A stretch of DNA of 64,000 bases from Lachnospiraceae bacterium (GCA_017553505.1 JAFZLD010000006.1:1-64000), one strand, 5' to 3'; positions 8,111 to 17,379 are shown, counted from the first letter of the stretch. Numbers and translations: made by a program. The notes: generated by a model not told the origin, from the letters alone.

Positions 8111-9046
8111 ATGTCTGATTCTGATTTACATGTGGCAAAAGAATATGAGAACTGCAGGCTTTGCCCCCGCGAGTGTAACGCTCGTCGTACCGAGGGTGCT
8201 CTTGGCGTGTGCAGTGAGAGCAGTCGTCTGATGGTTACCCGAGCCGCTCTTCATATGTGGGAGGAGCCCTGTATCAGCGGCAGCAAAGGCTCCGGCGCCG
8301 TGTTCTTCGCAGGTTGCCCGCTCAAGTGCGTATTCTGCCAGAATTACGAAATCTCCCGTGGTAAGTACGGCAAAGAAATCTCGGCAAACAGGCTAGCGGA
8401 AATCTTTCTTGAGCTTCAGGACAAGGGTGCCAACAACATCAATCTTGTCACCCCTACTCACTATGTACCGCATATAGTTGCCGCCGCTTCCCGTGCGCGA
8501 GAGAAGGGCTTAAAGATACCTTTCGTATACAATACCTCCGGCTATGAGAAGCCTGAGACCCTCGAGTTACTGCGCGGTATTGTGGATGTTTTTTTGCCAG
8601 ATTTTAAATATATAAGCAGTGATACTGCCGCCCTCTTCTCTAAGGCTCCCGACTATCCGGAAGTCGCAAAGAAGGCTGTCGACAAGATGGTAGAAATGGC
8701 CGGCGCGGCTTCTTTTGACGATACCACGGGAATTATTAAGAAGGGCGTAATCGTGCGCATTCTCGTGCTTCCTGCGCATACGAACGAAGCTATTAAAATA
8801 ATCCGCTATCTCCATGACAGATACGCGGACATCATTTATCTAAGTATTATGAGTCAGTACACTCCGCTCTCCGCTATCATACCGGACGGCGCGGAATACG
8901 CCTGTTTAAGGCGCTCTCTTACCAAGCGCGAATACGACAAGGTCATCAATGCCGCCCTTGATATGGGCGTCACTAACGCTTTCTTTCAGGAAGGCGAAGT
9001 CAACAAGGAAAGCTTTATCCCGCCCTTCGACCTTGAAGGTGTATAA
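8111..9046 (+). CDS. PflX-like radical SAM protein (COG1313 type)
   Basis: 311 residues from ATG 8111. An N-terminal cysteine cluster (CRLCPRECNARR) is followed by the radical-SAM iron-sulfur motif CxxxCxxC in CPLKCVFCQN and by NLVTPTHY and YNTSGYE, typical of the PflX family of pyruvate-formate-lyase-activase-like proteins, whose substrate is unknown. The frame stays open upstream to an ATG at 8048 that has a purine-rich AGAGGA before it, but that lies inside the SRP RNA and adds residues foreign to the family. The ATG at 8111 has no recognisable ribosome binding site and follows the SRP RNA T-run directly, so how it is expressed is unclear. Confidence 0.85.
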   Translation: MSDSDLHVAKEYENCRLCPRECNARRTEGALGVCSESSRLMVTRAALHMWEEPCISGSKGSGAVFFAGCPLKCVFCQNYEISRGKYGKEISANRLAEIFLELQDKGANNINLVTPTHYVPHIVAAASRAREKGLKIPFVYNTSGYEKPETLELLRGIVDVFLPDFKYISSDTAALFSKAPDYPEVAKKAVDKMVEMAGAASFDDTTGIIKKGVIVRILVLPAHTNEAIKIIRYLHDRYADIIYLSIMSQYTPLSAIIPDGAEYACLRRSLTKREYDKVINAALDMGVTNAFFQEGEVNKESFIPPFDLEGV

Positions 9047-9051
9047 ATAAA

Positions 9052-9084
9052 CCCCCGGCAATTATCTGTCGAGGGCTTTCTTTT
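9052..9084. terminator. Imperfect hairpin between convergent genes
   Basis: CCCCCGGCA (9052-9060) pairs with TGTCGAGGG (9067-9075), with one mismatch and a G-T pair, then CTTTCTTTT on the plus strand. It separates the radical SAM gene from the convergent regulator gene and may serve both. Confidence 0.6.
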
Positions 9085-10168
9085 ACTCAAGATTATCAAG
9101 ATATTTAATGTAGTTAACAACCATAAGCGCAATCTTAAATGTAAGAGCATCATCGAAGGTTCTTACGTCAAGGCCTGTAGCCTTCTCAAGCTTCTCAAGA
9201 CGGTATACAAGCGTGTTACGATGCACGAACAGCTGTCTGGAAGTCTCCGACACGTTCAAGTTGTTCTCGAAGAACTTATTGACTGTAGAAAGAATCTCCT
9301 CATCAATAGTCTCCGGAATACCGTCTCTGAATATCTCATCGATGAACAAGTGGCAAAGATTCTCGGGAAGCTGATAGATAAGTCTACCGATACCGAGAGA
9401 AGTATAGGAAATAACCGTCTTCTCAGCGTAGAAAATCTTACCTACATCGAGCGCCATCTTGGCTTCCTTGTAGGACTTGGAAACGTCCTTAAGCTCATTA
9501 ACCTTGGAGCCGAAAGAAACCTTAACCTTAAGCATCGCCTCTGTGTTAACAATGTCAACGATGGTATTGGCTATCTCAACGTAATCCTCATATCCTGCGC
9601 ACTCTTCCACGTTCTTGATAAGAATAATGTTCTTCTCATCAACTGCTGTAAGATAGTCGCCCGCCTGCTGAGAGAACATGCCCTTAAGCACTTCCATTGC
9701 GGAATTGTCCTTCTCGATGCGAGCCTCCACAAGGAATACGACTCTGGGCGCATTAACCTCAATATGGAGCTTCTTGGCACGATTATAAATATCTACCAAA
9801 AGAAGGTTATCAAGCATCAGATTCTGGAAGAAGTTGTTTCTGTCGAATCTTTCTTTGTACGCAATGATAAGGGCCTGAATCTGGGAAACACAGATTTTGG
9901 CCACCATGTATACATCTTCGGACATTCCCTTGGCCACCAGAATGTAGGCTGTCTCTTCCTCATCATGAATCTTTAAGAGGTGATGAGCTCCTATTACCTG
10001 TGAGTCAGCGGGTGATACAGCGAAAGAATAAATAAACTCTCCCGTAATGTCCGATGCATCGAAGGTGGAGGCTATCTTAAGTCCTTCCGGATCGTATACG
10101 CAAAAATCGATTTTGGTAATGGTATGCAAATCATCTATACAGTTTTGAATAACAGAAGATGTAATCAT
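9083..10168 (-). CDS. CdaR/PucR-type transcriptional regulator
   Basis: 361 residues. The N-terminal part is a putative sugar-diacid-recognition-like sensor domain (DLHTITKIDFCVYDPEG), the middle is a GGDEF-like degenerate fold common in CdaR proteins, and the C-terminus is the PucR-type helix-turn-helix (LNVSETSRQLFVHRNTLVYRL). E. coli CdaR activates glucarate and galactarate genes; here no such genes are next to it, so the regulon is unknown. The ATG has AGGACGACAAT upstream. It is followed downstream by a convergent gene and by a likely independent promoter. Confidence 0.85.
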   Translation of the reverse strand: MITSSVIQNCIDDLHTITKIDFCVYDPEGLKIASTFDASDITGEFIYSFAVSPADSQVIGAHHLLKIHDEEETAYILVAKGMSEDVYMVAKICVSQIQALIIAYKERFDRNNFFQNLMLDNLLLVDIYNRAKKLHIEVNAPRVVFLVEARIEKDNSAMEVLKGMFSQQAGDYLTAVDEKNIILIKNVEECAGYEDYVEIANTIVDIVNTEAMLKVKVSFGSKVNELKDVSKSYKEAKMALDVGKIFYAEKTVISYTSLGIGRLIYQLPENLCHLFIDEIFRDGIPETIDEEILSTVNKFFENNLNVSETSRQLFVHRNTLVYRLEKLEKATGLDVRTFDDALTFKIALMVVNYIKYLDNLE

Positions 10169-10264
10169 ATTGTCGTCCTAACTTAATCAGTTTTTGGTTA
10201 CACTTATTTTATAGCACATAACATCATTTTACAAGTTAACAGAAAAGTGCCTCACATTAAAATA

Positions 10265-10287
10265 GGGCACCGGCAATGCCGATGCCC
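10265..10287 (-). terminator. Terminator of the sugar ABC ATPase gene
   Basis: GGGCAtCGGC / GCCGgtGCCC stem on the minus strand followed by TATTTTAAT, 15 bases after the stop codon. Confidence 0.75.
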
Positions 10288-10301
10288 TAAATAGGTTCTT
10301 A

Positions 10302-11414
10302 CTAGTTGGTAATAACCTGCTCTGTTTCCTTATCGAATACGTGAATCTTCTCAACGTCAAGAGCGAACTTGATAGCATCGCCGGGTCTTGAAGTTGTTCT
10401 GGAGTCAACTCTTGCAGTGATAGGGAACTCAGCAAGATCGAAGTATAAGTAAACTTCTGCACCGAGCAATTCGTAAACCTTAACGGTTGATTCGAATACG
10501 CTGTTAGGTGAGGTCTCGATAAACATCTGAGAATCGTAAACATCTTCAGGACGAATACCGAATGTAACGGTCTTTCCGTTGTAACCGCCGTCGATAAGCT
10601 TCTTGGACTTAGCGGGAGGAAGAGGAATGGACTTACCTGCGATATTGAGGCAAGCAACATCACCCTTAACTTCAACTTCTGCATCAAGGAAGTTCATCTG
10701 AGGTGATCCCATGAATCCTGCAACGAAGAGGTTGCAAGGCTTCTCGTAAAGGTTCTGAGGTGTATCAACCTGCTGGATAACACCGTCCTTCATAACTACG
10801 ATTCTGGTACCAAGTGTCATAGCCTCGGTCTGGTCGTGTGTTACGTAGATGATGGTGGTACCAAGTCTCTGGTGTAACTTAGCGATCTCGATACGCATCT
10901 GTACACGGAGCTTAGCATCAAGGTTGGAAAGAGGCTCGTCCATAAGGAATACCTTAGGGTTACGAACGATAGCACGTCCCATAGCAACACGCTGTCTCTG
11001 ACCACCGGAAAGAGCCTTGGGTCTTCTGTCAAGAAGAGGAGTAAGGTCAAGAATCTTAGCTGCTTCCTTAACCATCTTGTCGATTTCGTCCTTCGGAACT
11101 TTTCTTAACTTAAGACCGAAAGCCATGTTATCGTATACGGACATATGAGGATACAATGCGTAGTTCTGGAATACCATTGCGATATCTCTGTCCTTGGGTT
11201 CAACGTCGTTAACTACTCTGTCACCAATCTTCAACTCACCTGAAGAAATATCTTCAAGACCTGCGATCATACGAAGTGTGGTAGACTTACCACAACCTGA
11301 AGGTCCAACGAAGATGATGAACTCTTTATCTGCGATCTCAAGGTTGAAGTTCTTAACAGCTTCAAAACCGTTGGGATATACTTTGCAGATGTTTTTCATT
11401 GATAAACTTGCCAT
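10302..11414 (-). CDS. ugpC: Sugar ABC transporter ATP-binding protein, MsmX/UgpC type
   Basis: 370 residues. Walker A GPSGCGKST, Q-loop VFQNYALYPHMSV, signature LSGGQRQRVAMG and Walker B VFLMDEPLSNLD, then the C-terminal OB-fold regulatory domain of the CUT1 family. No permease or binding protein is encoded nearby. In Bacillus and streptococci the MsmX/MsmK type is a shared ATPase energising several sugar importers, and the solitary location fits that role here. Start ATG with AGGAGG eight bases upstream. A structured element lies further upstream (11502-11590). Confidence 0.9.
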   Translation of the reverse strand: MASLSMKNICKVYPNGFEAVKNFNLEIADKEFIIFVGPSGCGKSTTLRMIAGLEDISSGELKIGDRVVNDVEPKDRDIAMVFQNYALYPHMSVYDNMAFGLKLRKVPKDEIDKMVKEAAKILDLTPLLDRRPKALSGGQRQRVAMGRAIVRNPKVFLMDEPLSNLDAKLRVQMRIEIAKLHQRLGTTIIYVTHDQTEAMTLGTRIVVMKDGVIQQVDTPQNLYEKPCNLFVAGFMGSPQMNFLDAEVEVKGDVACLNIAGKSIPLPPAKSKKLIDGGYNGKTVTFGIRPEDVYDSQMFIETSPNSVFESTVKVYELLGAEVYLYFDLAEFPITARVDSRTTSRPGDAIKFALDVEKIHVFDKETEQVITN

Positions 11415-11501
11415 AATAATCCTCCTAAAAAATTACGGGGATGTCCCCAATCAATCTGTTAACAGTATATTAAAAACTTCTCTTTAATGCCATGCCATAT
11501 T

Positions 11502-11590
11502 TGCCCAAAAAAAAGACTCATCCTTGTTAATATTGCCGATTTTCAGACCCTTATGCAGGTCATTTGGGCATCTTTTCTAAAGGATGAGCC
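11502..11590 (-). ncRNA. Structured RNA element or attenuator upstream of the sugar ABC ATPase
   Basis: On the minus strand GGCTCATCCTT (11590-11580) pairs with AAGGATGAGTC (11525-11515), one mismatch, and runs into eight T. Inside, GACC and GGTC form a small hairpin (11546-11561). A second pair, TGCCCAAA (11570-11563) with TTTGGGCA (11509-11502), crosses the first stem, so the two helices either form an H-type pseudoknot or exclude each other. It lies between the end of a GGDEF gene and the ATPase start. It could be that gene's terminator, a leader attenuator or a small RNA; the family is not recognised. Confidence 0.5.
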
Positions 11591-11653
11591 TTTGAGTGTA
11601 CATATTTACCATAGGTATGGCGGAAGTGTCATAAAAAGCAAGTTACAGGCTTT

Positions 11654-13135
11654 TTAGCCTTCTTCATTGTAGAATGCAAGCTGGTTCTTGCCGCGCTTCT
11701 TGGCCTTATATAATGCCTGGTCCGCAGCCATGTATAAGTCCTTGAAATTCTTGGCATCATCGGGATAAATAGCCGCACCTATGCTTGCGGATGCGGAATA
11801 CTTAACGTATTCACCGCCTGCCTTAAAGTCATGGAAGAACCTTGTAATACGATTGGCCTCTCTCTCGATAATCAAATCGTCGGTAACGTCTTTAAGGAAT
11901 ACCATAAACTCGTCGCCGCCGGTTCTTCCGATGATATCCGTCATACGGAATTCCATCCTGATTTCTTTGCCCAGAGTCTTAAGAAGAGTATCGCCGAAAG
12001 CATGTCCCATCGTATCGTTAATTTTCTTGAAATTATCGATATCGAGAATGAACATCATTGCTCTCGAGTCAGGATTGTCCTGAATGTATTCTTTAATCTT
12101 ACGCTCGGTAGCCGCTTTGTTGTACAGTTCGGTAAGCAAGTCTGTATCAGCCTTATCTTCGAGAACACGACCGCGCTCTCTTGACTTAAGAGAATTGAAT
12201 ACCGCAACACTGATAACGAATATTATGAACACCACGATTATGATACCTATCTTAACCGCAGTACCTTTAATCACGCTGAAGTATTTGGTGGAAACCCTGT
12301 CTATATATGCCTGACGAACACCGTACACAAGACTTAACCCCGCATATTCAAGCGGCGCAGTCACAACGGTACGCACATCGCCGTTATATACCACTTTAAT
12401 CGAGGAGCAAAGACCGTTTTTGTATCTTACGTCAAACAGATAATAGTCATCCAGATTGGAGCCTTCCTTGATGGTCTTCATCATATTTTCGCTCATCAAA
12501 AACTTGCTGTCGGTATCCTTGTATTTGTTGTAATTACCGACTATGCGTCCCTGGCTGTCCATAACCGCAAGAAAAGAAACCGTATCATAAGGCGATACCA
12601 TGAACTTCTCACCGAGTGTATTCAAATCGGTAACCGAAATTGCATAATCCTTATTCTTGTACGGTATTGCCACAACAAGCATATCGTCTTCATAAAGCTT
12701 GCCGTCTCTCTTCATAACCGTAGCCATAACGCTCGAACAATTTGCAAAAGGCTCAAGCGAAAACGTCTCGACCTGCTCACCCTTTTCGTTGCAGATAAGC
12801 TTATTGCCTCTGCAGAAATATATGTGGCTCACATCCGTCTTGGATACGATATCGTTGGCAAAAGCACACGTCTCGATTCCGCCGAGCTCAAAGTTCTGAC
12901 CCTTGGAGAACTCTATAAGCGCCATTGTCTCACCTATAATGTGCTCCACGCGGGAATTAAGCTGCCCCGCCCACGTGCTGGCATAGCCCTCAAGTCTGTC
13001 CTTACTTAAGTCGGACGACATCATTTTGCCGTCATTAATAAACTTAAAGAGCATAAACATTATAATAATTACAAACGCAACCCCTATAAGCGACCAGGAG
13101 ACAAACGTCACCTTCGCCTGCTTATTGTCTTCCAT
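11654..13135 (-). CDS. Membrane-bound diguanylate cyclase with extracellular sensor
   Basis: 493 residues. Membrane segments at about 14-31 and 293-315 bracket a roughly 260-residue extracytoplasmic Cache-like domain (VVAIPYKNKDYAISVTDL, VMDSQGRIVGNYNK). The cytosolic C-terminus is a complete GGDEF domain: DIDNFKKINDTMGHAFGD, I-site RMTD and GRTGGDEF. It should make cyclic-di-GMP in response to an external ligand. The ATG at 13135 has GGGAGG eleven bases upstream. Neighbouring genes on the same strand encode a YesL protein and a tandem-HD protein, giving a small cyclic-di-GMP neighbourhood. Confidence 0.9.
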   Translation of the reverse strand: MEDNKQAKVTFVSWSLIGVAFVIIIMFMLFKFINDGKMMSSDLSKDRLEGYASTWAGQLNSRVEHIIGETMALIEFSKGQNFELGGIETCAFANDIVSKTDVSHIYFCRGNKLICNEKGEQVETFSLEPFANCSSVMATVMKRDGKLYEDDMLVVAIPYKNKDYAISVTDLNTLGEKFMVSPYDTVSFLAVMDSQGRIVGNYNKYKDTDSKFLMSENMMKTIKEGSNLDDYYLFDVRYKNGLCSSIKVVYNGDVRTVVTAPLEYAGLSLVYGVRQAYIDRVSTKYFSVIKGTAVKIGIIIVVFIIFVISVAVFNSLKSRERGRVLEDKADTDLLTELYNKAATERKIKEYIQDNPDSRAMMFILDIDNFKKINDTMGHAFGDTLLKTLGKEIRMEFRMTDIIGRTGGDEFMVFLKDVTDDLIIEREANRITRFFHDFKAGGEYVKYSASASIGAAIYPDDAKNFKDLYMAADQALYKAKKRGKNQLAFYNEEG

Positions 13136-13201
13136 AGCTAAGCATACCTCCCAAGCAGCACAATGTGTTTAACCCTAATGTAAAATACCACCCCTGATAT
13201 T

Positions 13202-14074
13202 TTATTCTTCCGATGAATTCTCCTTATCGCCTTCCCCTTTGGCTTCAATTGTCGAAGAATCCGCATTCTCGTCCGCACTCTCAGCTTTTGTCTCTTCACC
13301 CTCTTCCGATGCGCTCACGGTCCATTCCATATCATCCGCAGGCTTAGCGGTTTCGGGCTCAAAACGTTTGAAAGTCTTATCATATAACTTCGCGCAGTAA
13401 TATGCGGGAAGCGAGAACCAGAATAACATTGTAAGAGGAATAAGCCATACCATAACTTCAAACCTCTCCACAAGATAAATAATTACAAGCGGAACTGCCG
13501 TAAGAATCATCATGACCACAGTTCTCGGAAGCGCCAGAATACTCATAAAGAAAGAATTTCTCACAGTACCCTTAATGCTGTTCTCAAAGTGTGAAAGAAC
13601 AGGGAATACATAAAGAAGCGTTCCGAAAATGAATATAGCGGCAACAGCCGAAGCTGCAAAGAACAGCGTTCCGGCTTTCATTCCCTGAATATTGGTAAAG
13701 TTAAAGATCAAAATGCCTATAATAATCATGGCAACGCCCCAGATGATGGTTGCCTGTCTGAAATTAAGCTTAAATGATTTAAAGAAATCCTTGGTGATGT
13801 AGCCTTCTTCGTCTCTTACCATCTTAAGAAGCACGTAGTGCATAGCTGTAAACGCCGCACCGATAGGTGTTGCTGCAAGAATCACGAGTAAGATAATCAG
13901 AATCTCCGTCCCGGTCGAGGGCATAGCGCCACTATTGACAATGGCACTGGCAAAAAGATAATACACGACTCCCGGAGGTACAAAGAAAATAAGTACCAGA
14001 ATGTTAAGCCATAAAATGTCCGTCATCCTGCTTAAAAATTTCATCAGCGGACTGTCTAAGTTAAAAAGTTTCAT
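13202..14074 (-). CDS. YesL-family (DUF624) membrane protein
   Basis: 290 residues from ATG 14074, chosen because GGAGGAAAT precedes it; the frame is open another 24 codons upstream without a signal. The N-terminus (LFNLDSPLMKFLSRMTDILWLN) is the hallmark of YesL proteins, followed by five or six membrane segments. YesL members are often found beside carbohydrate ABC permeases, and their role is unclear. Unusual here is a C-terminal tail of about 55 residues made mostly of Glu, Ala, Ser and Asp, probably disordered and cytoplasmic. Confidence 0.85.
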   Translation of the reverse strand: MKLFNLDSPLMKFLSRMTDILWLNILVLIFFVPPGVVYYLFASAIVNSGAMPSTGTEILIILLVILAATPIGAAFTAMHYVLLKMVRDEEGYITKDFFKSFKLNFRQATIIWGVAMIIIGILIFNFTNIQGMKAGTLFFAASAVAAIFIFGTLLYVFPVLSHFENSIKGTVRNSFFMSILALPRTVVMMILTAVPLVIIYLVERFEVMVWLIPLTMLFWFSLPAYYCAKLYDKTFKRFEPETAKPADDMEWTVSASEEGEETKAESADENADSSTIEAKGEGDKENSSEE

Positions 14075-14172
14075 TACTCCATTTCCTCCATGTAAACGGC
14101 ATAATATGCCGCGCGCACCTAAGTATACGATGCGCTTTCTTCTCAATATGTGACCATACGGCCAAAGAAAAC

Positions 14173-15429
14173 TTACTGATTGGTCTGCTTGTATGTAGCC
14201 TCGTAGCTGTCCTGGAGCTTTCTGTACATTAACAGCATTTCATCGGACTTCTGCTTAACGCCGGCCATAATCTCGTCATAATAAGTGGTAGCCGCTCTTA
14301 CTACTTCCTTACCGAGCTTGCCCTTCTCAGCCTCTTCTTTGAGTATGCTAATTACCACTTCCTTGGGCTTGGGATCACGGTAGCTTCTGGGATTGGTAAG
14401 ACCCGTCATGGTATCGGCCACCTGCAAGATTCTCATAAGGCGGTTCATCTGATCGGACTTTAAGCGCTTGGGATAACCGCTGCCGTCACCTCTTTCATGG
14501 TGAGCCATAATCGTATCGAGAACGCCTTCGTCAATTCTTCCCTTAAGGATAGACTCAACAACCTCAACGTGTGTACGAAGGGTCTGCATTTCCTCATCGG
14601 TAAGCTTTCTGGGAGCCTCACTTATGTCCTTGGAAATCGCGCACATGCCTGCGTCGTGAAGAAGCGTTGCATAAAACAGTATCTCCTTCTCGTCTTCCGA
14701 AATCATAAGTCTGTCGCCCAGCGATTCCGCAATCTGAATAGCCGTAACCGAATCAAGCATGGTGTACTCACTTCTGAAACCTACGATGTACATAAGTCCC
14801 ACAAGGAATTCTTTCTTTTCTTCGTCGGTAAAAATAAGATACTCATAAAGCTCCGCCAGTTCGTTCTTATACTCGCCGGAAGAAAGCTTGCTGAATATGT
14901 TGTACTTCTTCTCTGCCTGATACAAAAGCCCCAAAGCCTTATCGGAGTATCTGGTACCCGCATGCTTCTGGAACATCATGTAATCGAACTTGGAACCCAG
15001 GATATTGGAATACATATCCATCTTCTCAGCGACGTTCAGGCAATGAATAATATCATTGAATTCGTACGCCTGCTTGGGCACTTTATCATAATCCGTATGA
15101 TGATACAGAATAATCTTGGCTCTGTCCTTAAAGGGTGTCAGATAAAGAAGGAACAGGTATCCGTAAATCGAGTGCGGCATAAAGTCCTTGGTCTCGTATG
15201 CAAGCTGATCCGCACCGGGATTGGTCTTGTATGCACCAAGGTCGTGAAGCGTCGCAAGAAAAGCAAACTCCGCTATCTCGTACATCTCAAACTTCTTACC
15301 TTCCATGCACTGAAGCATACGGTAAAGGATGTAAGAGGTTCTCGCGCCATGATTCATTACCTTGGGGTCAAGGCACTTCATTACGTCTCTGAAAATGTAG
15401 TAGATGTCCTTACTATGAACCAGATTCAT
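14173..15429 (-). CDS. Tandem HD-domain protein with HD-GYP-like C-terminal domain
   Basis: 418 residues, cytosolic. The N-terminal half has an HD motif (ATLHDLGAYKT) and a later HHTDYDK. The C-terminal half has a second HD (ATLLHDAGMCAISKD) and the HHERGDGSGYPKRL motif of HD-GYP phosphodiesterases, which degrade cyclic-di-GMP. With diguanylate cyclases at 5864 and 11654, both making and breaking of the messenger are represented locally. The first HD domain may be regulatory. The ribosome binding site (GGCGGG) is weak. Confidence 0.85.
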   Translation of the reverse strand: MNLVHSKDIYYIFRDVMKCLDPKVMNHGARTSYILYRMLQCMEGKKFEMYEIAEFAFLATLHDLGAYKTNPGADQLAYETKDFMPHSIYGYLFLLYLTPFKDRAKIILYHHTDYDKVPKQAYEFNDIIHCLNVAEKMDMYSNILGSKFDYMMFQKHAGTRYSDKALGLLYQAEKKYNIFSKLSSGEYKNELAELYEYLIFTDEEKKEFLVGLMYIVGFRSEYTMLDSVTAIQIAESLGDRLMISEDEKEILFYATLLHDAGMCAISKDISEAPRKLTDEEMQTLRTHVEVVESILKGRIDEGVLDTIMAHHERGDGSGYPKRLKSDQMNRLMRILQVADTMTGLTNPRSYRDPKPKEVVISILKEEAEKGKLGKEVVRAATTYYDEIMAGVKQKSDEMLLMYRKLQDSYEATYKQTNQ

Positions 15430-15451
15430 AGAACAAACCCGCCTTTTGCGT

Positions 15452-15937
15452 TTATTTGTACCGCTCGTCCAATCTAGTCATGCATCGCATGGGTAGATAA
15501 GTAATGCCGTCGGCAGTCTTAAAATCGTCTGTCTTAATAAACCCCAGTTTCTCGTAAAATCCTACAGCGTACGGTGCGGCATTAACCGTCATCTGTACGC
15601 ATTCACCCGTTATAAATTCTCTTTGGAGCGCCGCAACAAGCCTTGTGGCGATTCCCCTCTTGTGGTACTTCTCATCCACAAAAAGAAGGGATATGTGATT
15701 GCCCGTTCTTAAACTTGCAACCCCGACAATCTTCGAATCGTCTCTGGCCACAATAACCTTATACTCACCGCACAAAAACATCTTATAAAGTTCCTGTCCC
15801 GATATAAACTCAAGAAACTTATCTGTACCTTCCTGAGAATAATCCGGTGCTTCAAACTTAAGAAAAGTGCGCCATGCAAGCTCCATGGCATCTTCCCAGT
15901 CTTCGGCACGTGCGATGTCTATTACAATGTCACTCAT
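15452..15937 (-). CDS. GNAT family N-acetyltransferase
   Basis: 161 residues with the acetyl-CoA binding signature VDEKYHKRGIATRLVAALQ and a late FYEKLGFIKTDD motif. The substrate cannot be inferred. Its start overlaps the end of the upstream alpha/beta hydrolase gene by eight bases and has GGAGACGG ahead, so the two are translated from one transcript. Confidence 0.85.
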   Translation of the reverse strand: MSDIVIDIARAEDWEDAMELAWRTFLKFEAPDYSQEGTDKFLEFISGQELYKMFLCGEYKVIVARDDSKIVGVASLRTGNHISLLFVDEKYHKRGIATRLVAALQREFITGECVQMTVNAAPYAVGFYEKLGFIKTDDFKTADGITYLPMRCMTRLDERYK

Positions 15938-16862
15938 TGCCGTCTCCGACTATCCAATTGTATATGTCTTCGTAAACAGTTGCCTTGTCCGTCTCGTTGA
16001 GAATCTCGTGACGATCACCCTCATAGAGCTTGAACTGAACGCGCTGCATGCCCTGTGCCAGGAAGGATTCGTAAACCTTCTTAGGACCTGCGCCGTAATT
16101 ACCTACGGGGTCCTCGGAACCGCTTATTATAAATGTCCTTAATGTAACCGGCATCTTGGAAACATATGAATCCTTGTAAAGTCTCCAGATAGTCTCCGCC
16201 AGGGTCTTAAATCCGTTGCCGGTAAAAGTAAATCCGCAAAGAGGATCTGCAATGTACTTATCTACAATCGCCTCGTCCTTGGTAAGCCAGTCAAACGGAG
16301 TACGGGGATTCTTAATACGTTTCTGATACGCGCCCGTAGCCGCCTTATCCGCAAGCTTGCAAGGCTTGGAATACTTGCCAAGCAGCGATGAAACCGCAAT
16401 TATCGCTTTAAGCCCCAACACTCTGAACTTAGGCTCCATGCCGGTACCCATGATAATGGCTCCGTCTATGCCCTTTCCGTATCTGCAAAGATAATTTCTA
16501 AGCATATACGAACCCATTGAATGACCCAAAATAAAATAAGGTACCCCGGGATAAGCCTCCTGATTCATCTTCTTAAGTCTGTGAACATCTCGCACTATAA
16601 CCGTTGCGGGATCCTGTTTGCAAAAGAAACCGGGGCCTTTATCGGTGATACTCTTTCCGTGTCCCAAGTGATCCTCGGCTGTAACCATGATGCCCTTGCC
16701 GGTCATGTACTCAGCGAATGCCTCGTATCTGTCCACGTGCTCAGCCATACCGTGCACAATCTGCAGGATATACTTAGGCTTCCTATCATCGGGAATCCAC
16801 CTTACCGCGTGAAGCTTAGTAAGGTTATCTCTCGACTCAAACTGAAAATCTTCTCTAATCAT
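15930..16862 (-). CDS. Alpha/beta hydrolase, monoacylglycerol-lipase / lysophospholipase-like
   Basis: 310 residues. The nucleophile elbow is GHSMGSY; HGMAEHVDRYEAFAEYM and AEDHLGHGKS are typical of the serine-aminopeptidase/Hydrolase_4 group of monoacylglycerol lipases. The acid is probably Asp in SGSEDPVGN and the base His in EGDRHEILNE. No signal peptide, so it acts in the cytosol. ATG with GGGAGAAG upstream. It heads a two-gene unit with the GNAT gene. Confidence 0.85.
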   Translation of the reverse strand: MIREDFQFESRDNLTKLHAVRWIPDDRKPKYILQIVHGMAEHVDRYEAFAEYMTGKGIMVTAEDHLGHGKSITDKGPGFFCKQDPATVIVRDVHRLKKMNQEAYPGVPYFILGHSMGSYMLRNYLCRYGKGIDGAIIMGTGMEPKFRVLGLKAIIAVSSLLGKYSKPCKLADKAATGAYQKRIKNPRTPFDWLTKDEAIVDKYIADPLCGFTFTGNGFKTLAETIWRLYKDSYVSKMPVTLRTFIISGSEDPVGNYGAGPKKVYESFLAQGMQRVQFKLYEGDRHEILNETDKATVYEDIYNWIVGDGNE

Positions 16863-16936
16863 TAACTTCTCCCACGTATAAACACTTATACAGATTTAAT
16901 TATAATGCAAGGGTATTATTTTCGCAATAACAACAA

Positions 16937-16962
16937 AGCCGAAGCGCATGCGCACTTCGGCT
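16937..16962 (-). terminator. Terminator of the ACT-domain gene
   Basis: AGCCGAAG (16937-16944) pairs with CTTCGGCT (16955-16962). The minus-strand tail TTTGTTGTTATT is only moderately T-rich. Confidence 0.6.
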
Positions 16963-16974
16963 CGTTTAATCACT

Positions 16975-17379
16975 CTAGCAAAGGGAGAATCCCTTGCTTT
17001 TTAAATTGTTCTCTACTTCCCTCGCATCTTCGGTATGAAGAATCATGATGGGGCATCCGCTCTCACGGTTAAAAGAAAGATAGAGGTAATCCACATTGAT
17101 GTAAGCATCGTCAAGAGCCTGAAGAAGCTTCTTTAAATTACCTACTTCATCCTTAATCTCGACTCCGATTACATCGGTAAGCTTACAGATGATACCCTTA
17201 TCGGATAAAACCTTACAAGCCTTGTCGGGCTCGCTTACCACCATTCTTACTATTCCGTATTCTGCCGAGTCGTTGGTGACGGAACCTAATATATTGATGT
17301 TCTCGTCTGCAAGAATGCTTGTAATTTCAAGCATCTTACCCTTAACGTTCTCAGCGTAGATAGAAACCTGTTTTAACAT
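16975..17379 (-). CDS. Two-ACT-domain protein
   Basis: 134 residues made of two ACT modules: residues 1-65 (VSIYAENVKGKMLEITSIL) and 70-134 (VEIKDEVGNLKKLLQAL). Such stand-alone proteins bind amino acids and are thought to regulate amino-acid metabolism; their partners are unknown. It follows metG by about 50 bases and has a clear AAGGAG, so it may be co-transcribed with the methionyl-tRNA synthetase gene and under the same T-box. Confidence 0.85.
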   Translation of the reverse strand: MLKQVSIYAENVKGKMLEITSILADENINILGSVTNDSAEYGIVRMVVSEPDKACKVLSDKGIICKLTDVIGVEIKDEVGNLKKLLQALDDAYINVDYLYLSFNRESGCPIMILHTEDAREVENNLKSKGFSLC

